Positions 8,425-17,608 of a stretch of DNA of 64,000 nucleotides are shown piece by piece. The position numbers and the translations under genes are program-made. Source of the stretch: an uncultured Granulosicoccaceae bacterium. Lineage in GTDB: Bacteria > Pseudomonadota > Gammaproteobacteria > Granulosicoccales > Granulosicoccaceae. The stretch lies in NCBI GenBank assembly GCA_937930305.1, contig CALGLE010000009.1, positions 216,322 to 280,321 on the forward strand. Direction: 5' to 3'. The notes under the pieces were generated by a model. It was not told the DNA's origin. It made no database searches and saw nothing but the letters and a program-made list of their open reading frames with translations. Within the stretch, counting starts at the first letter, position 1. Each line of letters begins with the position of its first letter.

Positions 8425-9675
8425 TTACCACCGTGGAACAACGCGTTCATAGTCAGGAATGTATTTACGCATCTCATCTGTGTCTTCCCTGTCTCGTAAA
8501 TTTTGTGCCAAATAAAATTCGTGAAATTCAGCCAAGGCAATAGGATCTATTTCAACACCTAATCCAGGCCCTTCCGGAACTTGGATTCGCCCATTATCAA
8601 TTTTCAGCTTGCCGCCTTTGATAATGTCGTGAAGGGTCCACGGGTAATGGGTGTCACAATCATAAGTTAGATTAGGCGTGGCCGCAGCAACGTGCACCAT
8701 GGCCGCCAAACTGATACCCAAATGCGTATTGGAGTGCATTGAAATGCCCAGTCCTCCGGCTCGGCAAAATTCGCCCAGATGCATAGAACCTGTCGCGCCG
8801 CGCCAGTAGTGGTGGTCTGAAAGAATGATTTGCACAGCCCCATTTTTAAACGCTTCAACCACCTGTTCAAATTCAACCACCACCAGATTTGTGGCCAGCG
8901 GAACTTCCGTTTGTGAAGCCAGCTCCGCCATGGCATCCATTCCACGCACAGGATCTTCCAAATACTCCAAAATATCGCCAATCGCATCACAGACCCCAAG
9001 CGCCGTTGGAACCCGCCATGCGCCCATCGGATCAATACGCAATGGCGATTCCGGGAATGCATCCCGCAACATCTGCATGGTTTCAATTTCTAGTTTAGGC
9101 TCCAGCACCCCGCCTTTCAGCTTAAGCGAATCAAAACCATAGGAATCAACCAACTCCTTCGCTTCATCCACGAGAGCTTGAGGCGTCATGACTTCGCCAA
9201 ATAGGTCCTCTCCACGGTAATCCACTGGCTTAGCAAATTTGTAAAACAAGTAGCCACTAAAACCCACGCTGTCCCTGACCGCACCGCCCAGTAAATCGCA
9301 GACCGGACGCCCAAGAAATTTTCCTTGAATATCCAAAAGTGGAATTTCAAATGCGCTGTAGACCGCGTCCACGACTTGGTGCTGGGTGAGCATGGTGGGC
9401 GCATTGATGCCCCCTGCATTGGGTAACGCAGATTCAACTCGCCGCCGCAGCTCATTGAGATGAAACGGATCTAGCCCGATCAACGCATCGGCTGCCTGTC
9501 GCATCCCATTTAATGCGCGCGCGCCACCGTAGGATTCACCGATACCGATCAGGCCCTCATTGGTTTCAATCTCAATGATGGTGCGAAGGAATACCGCCTG
9601 ATGAACGCCTTTGGTGTTCACAAGAGGCACATCGGGGATTGCGACCGGAGTTAACCTAACCTGCTGAATTTTCAT
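8425..9675 (-). CDS. Glucarate dehydratase-like enzyme, enolase superfamily
   Basis: The protein has 416 residues from ATG at 9675 (MKIQQVRLTPVAIPD), preceded by GGGA. Enolase-superfamily landmarks are in order: GESYGG in the capping domain, the catalytic LKLKGG near residue 190, metal ligand regions RIDPMGAW and YLEDPVRG, then ATNLVV, and the His-Asp dyad region SDHHYWRGATGS with GISMHSNTHLG after it. These fit glucarate dehydratase (D-glucarate to 5-keto-4-deoxyglucarate). A related acid-sugar dehydratase cannot be excluded. It is the first gene of a minus-strand unit with kdgF and is divergent from the oligouronate importer. Its leader holds a perfect 18-bp inverted repeat. Confidence 0.85.
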   Translation of the reverse strand: MKIQQVRLTPVAIPDVPLVNTKGVHQAVFLRTIIEIETNEGLIGIGESYGGARALNGMRQAADALIGLDPFHLNELRRRVESALPNAGGINAPTMLTQHQVVDAVYSAFEIPLLDIQGKFLGRPVCDLLGGAVRDSVGFSGYLFYKFAKPVDYRGEDLFGEVMTPQALVDEAKELVDSYGFDSLKLKGGVLEPKLEIETMQMLRDAFPESPLRIDPMGAWRVPTALGVCDAIGDILEYLEDPVRGMDAMAELASQTEVPLATNLVVVEFEQVVEAFKNGAVQIILSDHHYWRGATGSMHLGEFCRAGGLGISMHSNTHLGISLAAMVHVAAATPNLTYDCDTHYPWTLHDIIKGGKLKIDNGRIQVPEGPGLGVEIDPIALAEFHEFYLAQNLRDREDTDEMRKYIPDYERVVPRW

Positions 9676-9687
9676 AGTTTTCCCAGC

Positions 9688-9730
9688 ATTTTTGGCAGAA
9701 AATTTCCGAAATAAATTTTCTGCCAAAAAT
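9688..9730. repeat. Perfect 18-bp inverted repeat in the leader of the glucarate dehydratase gene
   Basis: The left arm 9688-9705 reads ATTTTTGGCAGAAAATTT. The right arm 9713-9730 is its exact reverse complement, and 7 bases (CCGAAAT) lie between. It begins 12 bp upstream of the ATG at 9675. Neither strand has a U-run after the stem and the stem is AT-rich, so it does not look like an intrinsic terminator. It may act as an operator or as a leader RNA structure near the ribosome binding site. Confidence 0.75.
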
Positions 9731-9756
9731 TATGTACACCAGCGGATCAAAAAGAT

Positions 9757-9785
9757 ACTATGCACGTAACATTCTAGTATGCCAA
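9757..9785 (-). promoter_or_regulatory. Candidate promoter for the glucarate dehydratase/kdgF unit with embedded 9-nt motif
   Basis: On the minus strand TTGGCA (9785-9780) and CATAGT (9762-9757) are separated by 17 bp, an imperfect but plausible sigma-70 pair. The motif GCATACTAG (minus strand, 9782-9774) overlaps the -35 region and spacer. The same nine bases occur at 21801-21793 over the -10 of the TRAP promoter. Binding by the GntR regulator encoded at 21934 is inferred. Confidence 0.4.
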
Positions 9786-9867
9786 CTGATTGTTTTATGC
9801 GGAATCCCCAAACCTCCGGCCAGCGCACGGGCTGCAACGTGACTATTTTCTGCAGGAGAAAAACGTA

Positions 9868-10962
9868 ATGTCAGGTGTTCAGCTCTCCCAATTGGTCAAG
9901 CGATATGGCGACATTGAGGTCGTGAAAGCCATCGACCTTGAGGTTCAGCCTCATGAATTCGTTGTGTTGGTGGGTCCTTCCGGTTGCGGCAAGTCAACCA
10001 CGCTGCGCATGATTGCCGGGCTTGAAGAAATCTCAGCTGGCAGCGTCACCATCAACGATCGAGTCGTTAACCGCGTTGCACCGAAAGATCGTGACGTGGC
10101 CATGGTGTTTCAAAACTACGCGTTGTACCCACACCTCAATGTGGCTGACAACATCGCTTTTGGGCTTAGGATTCGAAAAACACCCAAAGATGAAGTGGAT
10201 AGATTGGTGGCAGAGGTCGCCGACATTCTCGGCTTAACGGACTATTTAAAACGCCGCCCTGCAGATTTATCGGGTGGACAACGCCAACGTGTTGCTATGG
10301 GAAGAGCGATTGTTCGCCATCCAATGGTATTCCTGTTTGATGAACCCTTATCTAATCTTGATGCCAAGCTACGCTCGCAAATGCGCGCTGAAATCAAACG
10401 ATTGCACAAACGCCTGGATGTGACCAGCATTTACGTCACCCACGATCAAGTTGAAGCGATGACATTAGCCGATCGAATCGTCGTCATGAACGATGGCTTG
10501 ATTGAGCAAGTGGGCACACCGATGGACTTGTTTCTAAATCCCGCCAATACCTTCGTGGCAGGCTTTATTGGCTCCCCGCCCATGAATCAATTCGATGCAC
10601 TGGTAAGCGGCAGCCCGGAAGCACCGATAGCAGAAATTGGTGATCAACGGATGGCATTACCCTCTCTGCCCGAACTGTCAGAGCGTATCGGCTCTAAAGT
10701 CACTGTCGGCATTCGTCCCGAGCACGCACAGGTGCTCACGCCGAGTGAACACCTCGTTCATGTTCAACTTGAAATTGTCGAAACCTTGGGTTCTGAAGCT
10801 TTGCTGCACACAACGCTGGAGAACAACCCATTCATCATAAAAACCGAAACAGAAGGCTATTACTCAAAGTTAGAAGAGGTGTCTGCATTTTCGGTTGATC
10901 CGGCTCAGGTCAAGGTCTTTGACATTGAAACCGGACGAGTTTTCGGGCAATCCGGAGCTTAA
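9868..10962 (+). CDS. algS: ABC importer ATPase, AlgS/UgpC/MsmK type
   Basis: The product has 364 residues from ATG at 9868, with AGGAG eight bases upstream. Walker A is GPSGCGKST (about 36-44), the Q-loop QNYALYPH, the signature LSGGQRQRVAMGRA and Walker B VFLFDEPLSNLDAK. A regulatory C-terminal domain of about 125 residues (TVGIRPEHAQVL) follows, as in the MalK/UgpC group. Length and order relative to its neighbours match the alginate importer of Sphingomonas sp. A1 (AlgS about 363 residues). It energises the two permeases that follow directly; the first starts four bases after this stop. The symbol is by analogy; the solute is inferred to be an oligouronate from the adjacent lyase. Confidence 0.85.
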   Translation: MSGVQLSQLVKRYGDIEVVKAIDLEVQPHEFVVLVGPSGCGKSTTLRMIAGLEEISAGSVTINDRVVNRVAPKDRDVAMVFQNYALYPHLNVADNIAFGLRIRKTPKDEVDRLVAEVADILGLTDYLKRRPADLSGGQRQRVAMGRAIVRHPMVFLFDEPLSNLDAKLRSQMRAEIKRLHKRLDVTSIYVTHDQVEAMTLADRIVVMNDGLIEQVGTPMDLFLNPANTFVAGFIGSPPMNQFDALVSGSPEAPIAEIGDQRMALPSLPELSERIGSKVTVGIRPEHAQVLTPSEHLVHVQLEIVETLGSEALLHTTLENNPFIIKTETEGYYSKLEEVSAFSVDPAQVKVFDIETGRVFGQSGA

Positions 10963-10965
10963 GGG

Positions 10966-11889
10966 ATGCAGCCCGAATCCCGAATCAACCGAATAATTCA
11001 TCACCTGCAACGTGAGTGGCAGATCTATGTGATGTTGTTACCCACCATTATCTGGTTCATCGTGTTTTTGTATAAACCGATGTATGGGCTGCAAATTGCG
11101 TTTAAAGATTACTCCATCTTTCGAGGTGTCGCCAAAAGCCCTTGGATTGGATTAGAACATTTTGAATATTTGTTCAGTAATGATCAATTTATTCGCGCCG
11201 TATGGAACACCATAAAAATCAGTGCATTGAATCTTTTGTTTGGCTTTCCAGCACCCATTATATTGGCGCTAATGTTTAATGAAGTGTTGCATGCCACTTA
11301 CAAGAAAACTGCACAGACCATTGTTTATCTACCGCACTTCATTTCATCGGTCATCATCGCTGGCATCGTTATCACCGCCTTCTCGCCGTCTGTAGGAATC
11401 GTGAATACTGTGCTGGAATGGTTTGGTATTGATTCCATTTATTTTCTTACTAAGCCAGAATGGTTTCGACCCATTTTTGTCGGCACGGGAATCTGGCAAG
11501 AGGCTGGGTTCGGCTCCATTGTATTTTTAGCAGCCATCGCAGGTGTTAGCCCATCACTTTATGAAAGTGCGGTCGTTGATGGTGCAAACCGCTGGCAAAT
11601 GATGTGGAAGATAACCATCCCATCGATTCTGCCCACCATCATCATCATGCTGATTATCCGAATTGGCAATATTATGGAAGTATCCTTCGAGCTCATTATC
11701 CTGTTGTACCAACCGGCCACTTACGAAACCGCCGATGTGGTCAACACCTTTGTGTATCGCCAAGGCTTGCAAAACGGTCAATACGACTTTGCCGCCGCCG
11801 CTGGTTTGTTCAACGCCTTGGTCGCCTTTGTGCTGGTGATGGTTGCCAACACCCTGTCCAGACGCTATTCGCGCACATCGTTGTGGTAA
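10966..11889 (+). CDS. algM1: ABC importer permease, LplB/AlgM1 type
   Basis: This 307-residue inner-membrane protein has six hydrophobic helices. It contains the LplB-like opening YVMLLPTIIWFIVFLYKPMYG and FKDYSIFRG. The cytoplasmic EAA loop, which contacts the ATPase, reads ESAVVDGANRWQMMWKITIPS. The start is ATG at 10966, four bases after the ATPase stop. LplB/YtcP-type permeases import complex polysaccharide fragments, and AlgM1 of the alginate importer belongs to this group. The assignment to oligouronate import rests on the large binding protein and the lyase downstream. Confidence 0.85.
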   Translation: MQPESRINRIIHHLQREWQIYVMLLPTIIWFIVFLYKPMYGLQIAFKDYSIFRGVAKSPWIGLEHFEYLFSNDQFIRAVWNTIKISALNLLFGFPAPIILALMFNEVLHATYKKTAQTIVYLPHFISSVIIAGIVITAFSPSVGIVNTVLEWFGIDSIYFLTKPEWFRPIFVGTGIWQEAGFGSIVFLAAIAGVSPSLYESAVVDGANRWQMMWKITIPSILPTIIIMLIIRIGNIMEVSFELIILLYQPATYETADVVNTFVYRQGLQNGQYDFAAAAGLFNALVAFVLVMVANTLSRRYSRTSLW

Positions 11890-11899
11890 GGGTGAGACT

Positions 11900-12781
11900 A
11901 TGTTGAATTGGAATCTGTATTCACGCGGCGATAAGTTCTTCGCCATTGCTGTGTCTGTATTAGTTGGCATGTTCACCATAGCCACGCTGTATCCGTTCAT
12001 TTACATCGCGGCGGTATCGTTTAGTTCAGGGTTTGCCGCACAAGCTGGCAAAGTGGTGCTAACCCCCATCGATGCCACCGTTGAAGCCTACAAATACATC
12101 CTGGTGAAACCTGAGTTTTGGATTTCGTATCGCAATACGTTTATCTACACCATCGGCGGCACCATAGTAAGCATGCTGTTCATTATCCCTGGCGCTTATG
12201 CGCTATCCCGGCCACAGTTGTTCGGTCGCCGGTTTTTTAATTTATTCATCGCCTTCACCATGTGGTTCAACGCAGGGCTTATACCGTTCTATTTGAACAT
12301 GCGGGATCTTCACTTACTGGACAGCATGTTCGGCATCATCCTGGCGTTCGCGGTGAATGCGTTCAACATCATCTTATTGCGTAACTTTTTTGAAGCCATC
12401 CCCAGTAGCTTTGAAGAAGCCGCCAGAATGGATGGGGCTAATGAATTTCAAGTACTTTGGAAAGTGTTTATTCCTTTATCCAAACCCGCTATTGCCACAG
12501 TGACCTTGTTTTGCATCGTATCCCGTTGGAACGGTTTTTTCTGGGCCATGGTGCTTTTGAGTAGTTCAGAGAAAATCCCATTGCAAGTTTTCTTACGGCA
12601 TACGCTGGCAACGCTCAGCGACGATGACGAATTTGCCATTACACAATTAGAGGCCGCGTACAGCGCAGAAACTGTAACCGCTGCCATAATTGTTTGTTCA
12701 ATTATCCCGGTACTCTTGGTTTATCCGTGGATTCAAAAATACTTCGAGAAGGGCATCCTTCTCGGAGGTGTCAAAGAGTAA
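11900..12781 (+). CDS. algM2: ABC importer permease, YtcP/AlgM2 type
   Basis: The product has 293 residues from ATG at 11900, preceded by GGGTGAG; an earlier in-frame start inside the previous gene lacks a site. 293 residues is the length I recall for AlgM2. The opening YSRGDKFFAIAVSVLVGMFT, the helix ending in YPFIYIAAVSFSSG and the EAA loop EEAARMDGANEFQVLWKVF are typical of YtcP-like permeases that pair with LplB-type partners. The two permeases form the channel for the solute delivered by the binding protein that follows after 27 bp. Confidence 0.85.
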   Translation: MLNWNLYSRGDKFFAIAVSVLVGMFTIATLYPFIYIAAVSFSSGFAAQAGKVVLTPIDATVEAYKYILVKPEFWISYRNTFIYTIGGTIVSMLFIIPGAYALSRPQLFGRRFFNLFIAFTMWFNAGLIPFYLNMRDLHLLDSMFGIILAFAVNAFNIILLRNFFEAIPSSFEEAARMDGANEFQVLWKVFIPLSKPAIATVTLFCIVSRWNGFFWAMVLLSSSEKIPLQVFLRHTLATLSDDDEFAITQLEAAYSAETVTAAIIVCSIIPVLLVYPWIQKYFEKGILLGGVKE

Positions 12782-12808
12782 ATCAACTAACTCTAATTGG
12801 AGGAGCAT

Positions 12809-14377
12809 ATGCGTAAACATTTACTCACAACCGCTATTGCAGCAACACTGGTGTCAAGCACATCAGTTCTGGCTGACACTAGCGATTTGAAGATCGTTGA
12901 GGGCGACCCGCTTCAGCTGACTATTCAGATGAATCATGCCCGCTATCCGGTGTACAAAGAAGACTGGCCAGTGGAACAACAAGCACGTGAATGGACCAAC
13001 GTTCACTTAAATGATGTAACCGTTGGTTCAAACATGCGTACCGATGAAAATTCGGGCAAAACCGAAGTGCTGAACCTGATGTTAGCTTCTGGCGAAATCC
13101 CCGATATCGTTGGCTCTAGCCGAATAAAAGATTTCGTTAATCAGTACGGCCCTGAAGGTGCGTTCTTACCGCTCAATGATTTAATCGAAGAGCATGCACC
13201 AAACTTAAAAAAATACTTCGACGAAAGACCTGAAATTGCGGCTGCTATTTCAGCGGCCGATGGCAAGATGTATTACATCCCTTACCTGCCCGATGGTAAA
13301 TACGGCAGAGCCTATTGGATTCGCACCGACTGGTTGAACAAATTAGGGCTTGAAGTTCCACAAACGGTTGAAGAATACGAAAAAGTACTGCGCGCATTCA
13401 AAACCCAAGATCCTAATGGCAACGGTGAAGCTGATGAAGTGCCGTACTTTGCACGTCAGTGGCCAGAGCTGATTCGATTAGTCACCCTATGGGACGGACG
13501 ATCTTCCGGTTCTGACACCTATCACGATTTTATGGTGAATGAAGGCAAACTTGAACACCCCTACGCAGGTGAAGGGTACCGGGAAGGCATTAAGAATCTC
13601 GCTCGCTGGTACGACGAAGGTTTGATTGATGCAGAAATTTTCACCCGCGGTAGCTCCGCTCGTGACTTCTTACTGAGTGAAAACCTCGGTGGCTCAACTC
13701 ACGATTGGTTTGCATCCACTTCCGGTTACAACCGATTGTCTGCTGATATCGAAGGCTTTGAGTTCAAAGCGATGGCACCTCCAGCATCAGTCAGCGGTAA
13801 GCGAATTGAAGAACATCGTCGCATTCCCATTAAGCCTGACGGTTGGGCCATAGGAGGCACGAATGAGCACCCCATTGAAACCATAAAGTACTTTGATTTC
13901 TGGTTCACAGAACCTGGTCGTCGCCTCGCTAACTTTGGTGTTGAAGGCATGCACTACGACATGAAAGATGGCAAAGCGATCTTTAAGCAGGAATTCTTAG
14001 ATCAAGGGCCCGTGAATCGTTCGCTTTATCAAGTCGGTTCACAGCTTCAAGGCCGCGGTTACTTCCAAGACTATGGCTACGAAATTCAGTGGTCTAACGA
14101 GTTTGCACTGGAAGGCATTAAGTTGTATGACGAAGGCGATTATTTAATCGATCAATTTCTGGGTGTGGCTTTCAATCAAGATGAGCAGAAAGTCTATGAT
14201 CGTTTCTGGGGATCAGTTCGTGACTACATGTTAGAGCGTCAACAAGGCTGGATTTTGGGTAATGGCGATGTAGAAGCTGACTGGGACGACTACACCGCTC
14301 AATTGGAAAAGAAAGGTCTTGGAAAAGTCCTTGAAGTGATGCAATCAGCGTACGACCGTCAGTACGGAAATAACTGA
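12809..14377 (+). CDS. algQ: Large periplasmic binding protein, AlgQ-like oligouronate type
   Basis: The product has 522 residues from ATG at 12809, preceded by GGAGGAG. A signal peptide (MRKHLLTTAIAATLVSSTSVLA) directs export. The protein is as large as AlgQ1/AlgQ2, which bind alginate oligosaccharides. It contains an EF-hand-like calcium loop D-P-N-G-N-G-x-A-D-E (Asp201, Asn203, Asn205, Asp209, Glu210), as in AlgQ proteins. Aromatic clusters (GWAIGG, FDFWFTEPGRRL) resemble the sugar-binding regions of this subfamily. It is the last transporter gene and is followed by a strong hairpin and then the lyase. Alginate is the best-known ligand; related oligouronates are possible. Confidence 0.82.
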   Translation: MRKHLLTTAIAATLVSSTSVLADTSDLKIVEGDPLQLTIQMNHARYPVYKEDWPVEQQAREWTNVHLNDVTVGSNMRTDENSGKTEVLNLMLASGEIPDIVGSSRIKDFVNQYGPEGAFLPLNDLIEEHAPNLKKYFDERPEIAAAISAADGKMYYIPYLPDGKYGRAYWIRTDWLNKLGLEVPQTVEEYEKVLRAFKTQDPNGNGEADEVPYFARQWPELIRLVTLWDGRSSGSDTYHDFMVNEGKLEHPYAGEGYREGIKNLARWYDEGLIDAEIFTRGSSARDFLLSENLGGSTHDWFASTSGYNRLSADIEGFEFKAMAPPASVSGKRIEEHRRIPIKPDGWAIGGTNEHPIETIKYFDFWFTEPGRRLANFGVEGMHYDMKDGKAIFKQEFLDQGPVNRSLYQVGSQLQGRGYFQDYGYEIQWSNEFALEGIKLYDEGDYLIDQFLGVAFNQDEQKVYDRFWGSVRDYMLERQQGWILGNGDVEADWDDYTAQLEKKGLGKVLEVMQSAYDRQYGNN

Positions 14378-14400
14378 TCAACGATAAGTTGAGTAGGTCA

Positions 14401-14430
14401 AGTCTGGGTGTCGACATCGACACCCAGACT
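14401..14430 (+). promoter_or_regulatory. Intercistronic hairpin after the algQ-like gene
   Basis: The arms 14401-14414 (AGTCTGGGTGTCGA) and 14417-14430 are perfect complements with a 2-base gap, giving a 14-bp GC-rich stem. Only three T residues follow (TTTCATCC), so full termination is unlikely. It lies 24 bp after the binding-protein stop and 38 bp before the lyase start. It may block 3' exonucleases and keep binding-protein mRNA abundant, or act as a partial attenuator. Confidence 0.7.
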
Positions 14431-14467
14431 TTCATCCACGAATTATTAAAAGAGAATTTATTTAAAG

Positions 14468-16810
14468 ATGTCCTCCCATGCCAACACAAGCGATGCTGTG
14501 CCCATTCTTGATGAGCCACGGGCTGGGAAAATGAACATCGGCTATCAGCCGGATCAAAACACCGATATTGTTGAGAACCCACCGCGATTTACGTGGATGC
14601 CGGTAATTGAAGACGAGGCCACCTACGCAATACGCATTTCTACCGATAACAACTACGCGAAAGACAATACGCGTGTATTCGAAAACATCAGCATTAACTT
14701 TTTCACCCCTGATGAAGCCCTTCCTCCAGGAAGCTACTTCTGGTCCTATGCCGTGTGGTCGAATGAGAAACAGGGGGCTTTGACTACTTGGAGTGAATCT
14801 CGGCAATTCAATCTGGTTGATGGCTTACCCAACACACCAATCCCAAATCGAGATAAGCGCCATGCAACACTCAGCCAAGCTCATCCACGGCTTTGGCTAA
14901 ATCCGGAAACTCTATCCGAATTTTCCGTTGCGGTTACTCAGTCGGAACAGCATTGTGGCTGGGGCGATTTTTTTGAAAAGTCTGTTAAGCCATGGATGGG
15001 TCGCGACGTTATGGAGGAACCTGCTGGCTACCCCAATCACCAACGGGTGGCACCGATTTGGCGACAAACCTACATCGATTGCCAAGAATTACTGTACGCC
15101 ATTCGTCACCTTGCCATTGCAGGGCAGGTCACGCAGGATGCAGCGCTCACAGAACGAGCAAAAGCGTGGTTGTTAGCCGCTGCGAGTTGGAATCCCACGG
15201 GAACCACGGCACGTACGTACACAGATGAATGGGCCTTTCGCGTCACTCTGGCATTAGCTTGGGGATACGATTGGTTGTACGACGAACTGAACGAAGAAGA
15301 ACGAACTCTGGTGCGGGCAGCTTTATTAACGCGTACGCGCGAGATCGCAGATCACATCATTAATCACGCACGGATACATCTCTTCCCTTATGACAGCCAC
15401 GCTGTGCGCGCCGTGTCCGCTGTCTTGGTACCCGCATCGATTGCGATGCTGCACGAAGAAGAGGAAGCGCAGCTTTGGCTTGATTACTCCATCGAATTTT
15501 TATCCACTGTCTATTCCCCCTGGGGTGACAATGATGGTGGTTGGGCTGAAGGGCCTCACTACTGGATGACCGGGTTAGCTTATTTAATTGATGCAGCCAA
15601 CTTATTAAAAAGTTACACCGGCATTGATTTATACCAACGACCGTTTTTACAAAAAACTGCCGACTTTCCGTTCTATACCAAGCCGCCTGATATTCGCCGC
15701 GCCACGTTTGGTGACGACAGCACAATGGGTGACTTACCCTGCTTAAAACTGGGCTACAACGTGCGCCAGTTTGCAGGCATCACAGGTAACGGCGTTTACC
15801 AATGGTATTACGATGAAATCAAAAAGAATGACCCCGGCACAGAAATGGCGTTTTATAACTGGGGCTGGTGGGACTTAAATTTTGATGACATGGTGTATCG
15901 CCATGACTATCCGGTGGTTGAATCTGTTGCCCCTGCCAACATTCCTAAAGTACGTTGGTTTCAGGGTATTGGCTGGGTAGCCATTCAACATCGAATGGAC
16001 AACCCCGATGATCACGTGTCGTTCATCATGAAGTCCTCACCCTTTGGATCAATCAGCCATTCTCATGGCGACCAAAACGCGTTTTGCTTATCCGCTTATG
16101 GTGAAGACTTAGCCATTCAATCCGGGCACTACGTAGCTTTTAACAGCTCAATGCATCAAAAATGGCGGCGTCAAACGCGATCTAAGAACGCCATTTTAAT
16201 TGATGGGAAAGGACAATACGCAGACGGTGATAAATCTAAAACGCTTCGCGCCACCGGTAACATAACGAGTGTTAAGGAAAACGATGACCACGTATTTATT
16301 TCCGCCGATGCCACCATGGCCTACCAGTCACTGAATGACTCGGTGACTTTAGCGCGACGTGATGTGTATTTTGTACACGACAGCTACTTCGTTATCGTTG
16401 ATACCGTTGATGCAGAAAAGCCTGTTGAAATCGACTGGCTGCTTCACGCCAACGCACCCATGCAATTGGGCGACACCACCTTTCGATACACCGGCGAGAA
16501 AGCCGGTTTTTATGGACAAGTGATTTGGTCAGAAGCTGGCGCAGGCAAACTGACCCAACAAACTGGCTTTGACGATGTGGACCCAGCCGACTACGAAGGC
16601 TTGCCGGTAAGCACCTGTTTGAATGTAAAGTTTCCAGCAGCCATTCGACATCGTATTGCGGTGCTGCTTGTGCCCTACCGACTCGATGCACCCCAACGCA
16701 TATTTAATTTTCTTGATGATCAAGGCTACGATTGCGATCTGTATTTCTCCGACGCGGACGAACGTAGCTTCAAGGTTGTTGTACCCAAATCTTTTAACGT
16801 CGGCAAATAA
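14468..16810 (+). CDS. Polysaccharide lyase family 15-type exolyase (heparinase II/III fold)
   Basis: The protein has 780 residues, close to the exolytic oligoalginate lyase Atu3025 (PL15, 776 residues). An N-terminal beta domain with FTW and W-SY-AVW segments comes first, then an alpha-toroid (about 130-400) and C-terminal beta-sheets with the heparinase motif SHSHGDQNAF. Candidate catalytic residues are Arg199, His311 (in YDSHAVRAV), Tyr365 (GPHYWMTG) and His531 (SHSHGD). As far as I remember, these numbers coincide with the Atu3025 active site. No signal peptide is present, so it should act in the cytoplasm on imported oligosaccharides, releasing unsaturated monomers from the non-reducing end. 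PL15 also has heparin-active members, and the GH88 gene nearby leaves the glycan open. Confidence 0.83.
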   Translation: MSSHANTSDAVPILDEPRAGKMNIGYQPDQNTDIVENPPRFTWMPVIEDEATYAIRISTDNNYAKDNTRVFENISINFFTPDEALPPGSYFWSYAVWSNEKQGALTTWSESRQFNLVDGLPNTPIPNRDKRHATLSQAHPRLWLNPETLSEFSVAVTQSEQHCGWGDFFEKSVKPWMGRDVMEEPAGYPNHQRVAPIWRQTYIDCQELLYAIRHLAIAGQVTQDAALTERAKAWLLAAASWNPTGTTARTYTDEWAFRVTLALAWGYDWLYDELNEEERTLVRAALLTRTREIADHIINHARIHLFPYDSHAVRAVSAVLVPASIAMLHEEEEAQLWLDYSIEFLSTVYSPWGDNDGGWAEGPHYWMTGLAYLIDAANLLKSYTGIDLYQRPFLQKTADFPFYTKPPDIRRATFGDDSTMGDLPCLKLGYNVRQFAGITGNGVYQWYYDEIKKNDPGTEMAFYNWGWWDLNFDDMVYRHDYPVVESVAPANIPKVRWFQGIGWVAIQHRMDNPDDHVSFIMKSSPFGSISHSHGDQNAFCLSAYGEDLAIQSGHYVAFNSSMHQKWRRQTRSKNAILIDGKGQYADGDKSKTLRATGNITSVKENDDHVFISADATMAYQSLNDSVTLARRDVYFVHDSYFVIVDTVDAEKPVEIDWLLHANAPMQLGDTTFRYTGEKAGFYGQVIWSEAGAGKLTQQTGFDDVDPADYEGLPVSTCLNVKFPAAIRHRIAVLLVPYRLDAPQRIFNFLDDQGYDCDLYFSDADERSFKVVVPKSFNVGK

Positions 16811-16842
16811 CGCACGACACGAACCTATAAGGAATACAGCTG

Positions 16843-17583
16843 ATGAATTTATCTGGAAAAACCGCCCTGGTCACCGGTGGCGGTCGTGATATCGGCCGCG
16901 CCTGTGTCATCCGCCTGGCCGAAGCCGGTGCCAATGTGGCCATCAATTACCACGCTTCAGCCAGTGGCGCAGACAGCGCGGTTTCTGAAATCGGTGCAGA
17001 GCGTGCGTTTGCGATGCAAGGTGATATGACCGTTGAATCCGAAGTTAAAGCGTTCGTAGAAAAAACAGCCAGCACATTCGGCTCGATTGACATTGTTGTG
17101 CATGTCACCGGTGGTTTAGTCGAACGTATTCCCATGCGGGAGATGTCCCTAGAACACTTCCATAAAGTGATGGACTTAAACCTTACATCAAACTTTCTGG
17201 TTGTACGAGAAGCCGTTGCTCATATGAAAAACGGTGGATCCATCGTTAATTTAGCTTCACTGGCTGGTCGTGACGGCGGTGGCCCCGGTGCTGGAATTTA
17301 CGCAGCTTCTAAGGGGGCCGTCATGACCATGACACGCGCCATGGCGAAAGAATTTGGTCCTGACATCCGCTGTAACGCACTTTGCCCCGGAATGATCGAT
17401 ACCGATTTTCATAATACGTTTACAAAAGATGAAGTACGTAAGAATGTCGCTAATGCCACCCCGTTGAAGCGAGAAGGTACATCAGAAGATTGTGCGAATC
17501 TGGTTGCCTATCTTGCCTCAGATGAAGCCGCATTTGTTAACGGCACGTGTATCGACATCAACGGTGGTATCGCTTTTTCATAA
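16843..17583 (+). CDS. SDR-family NAD(P)H reductase, probably for ketouronate (DEH reductase/KduD-like)
   Basis: This 246-residue classical short-chain dehydrogenase has the dinucleotide motif TGGGRDIGRA at 11-20, a Y-x-x-x-K pair at Tyr153/Lys157 (YAASK) and a serine in NLASLAG. The usual NNAG is replaced by HVTGG. It follows the lyase gene after 32 bp, as the reductase gene follows the PL15 gene in the Agrobacterium alginate cluster. There the enzyme reduces 4-deoxy-L-erythro-5-hexoseulose uronate to 2-keto-3-deoxygluconate. SDR substrates cannot be read from sequence, so this role is inferred from position. Oxidation of a free uronate to the substrate of the glucarate dehydratase is another possibility. 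Confidence 0.78.
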   Translation: MNLSGKTALVTGGGRDIGRACVIRLAEAGANVAINYHASASGADSAVSEIGAERAFAMQGDMTVESEVKAFVEKTASTFGSIDIVVHVTGGLVERIPMREMSLEHFHKVMDLNLTSNFLVVREAVAHMKNGGSIVNLASLAGRDGGGPGAGIYAASKGAVMTMTRAMAKEFGPDIRCNALCPGMIDTDFHNTFTKDEVRKNVANATPLKREGTSEDCANLVAYLASDEAAFVNGTCIDINGGIAFS

Positions 17584-17608
17584 AGCATCAAGCTAAAGGC
17601 ATCGACCC

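Noticed and set aside
9688..9730. The 18-bp inverted repeat as a bidirectional terminator
   Set aside because: The stem is AT-rich and neither strand has a U-run beyond it. It lies in a divergent promoter region where no transcript needs to end.
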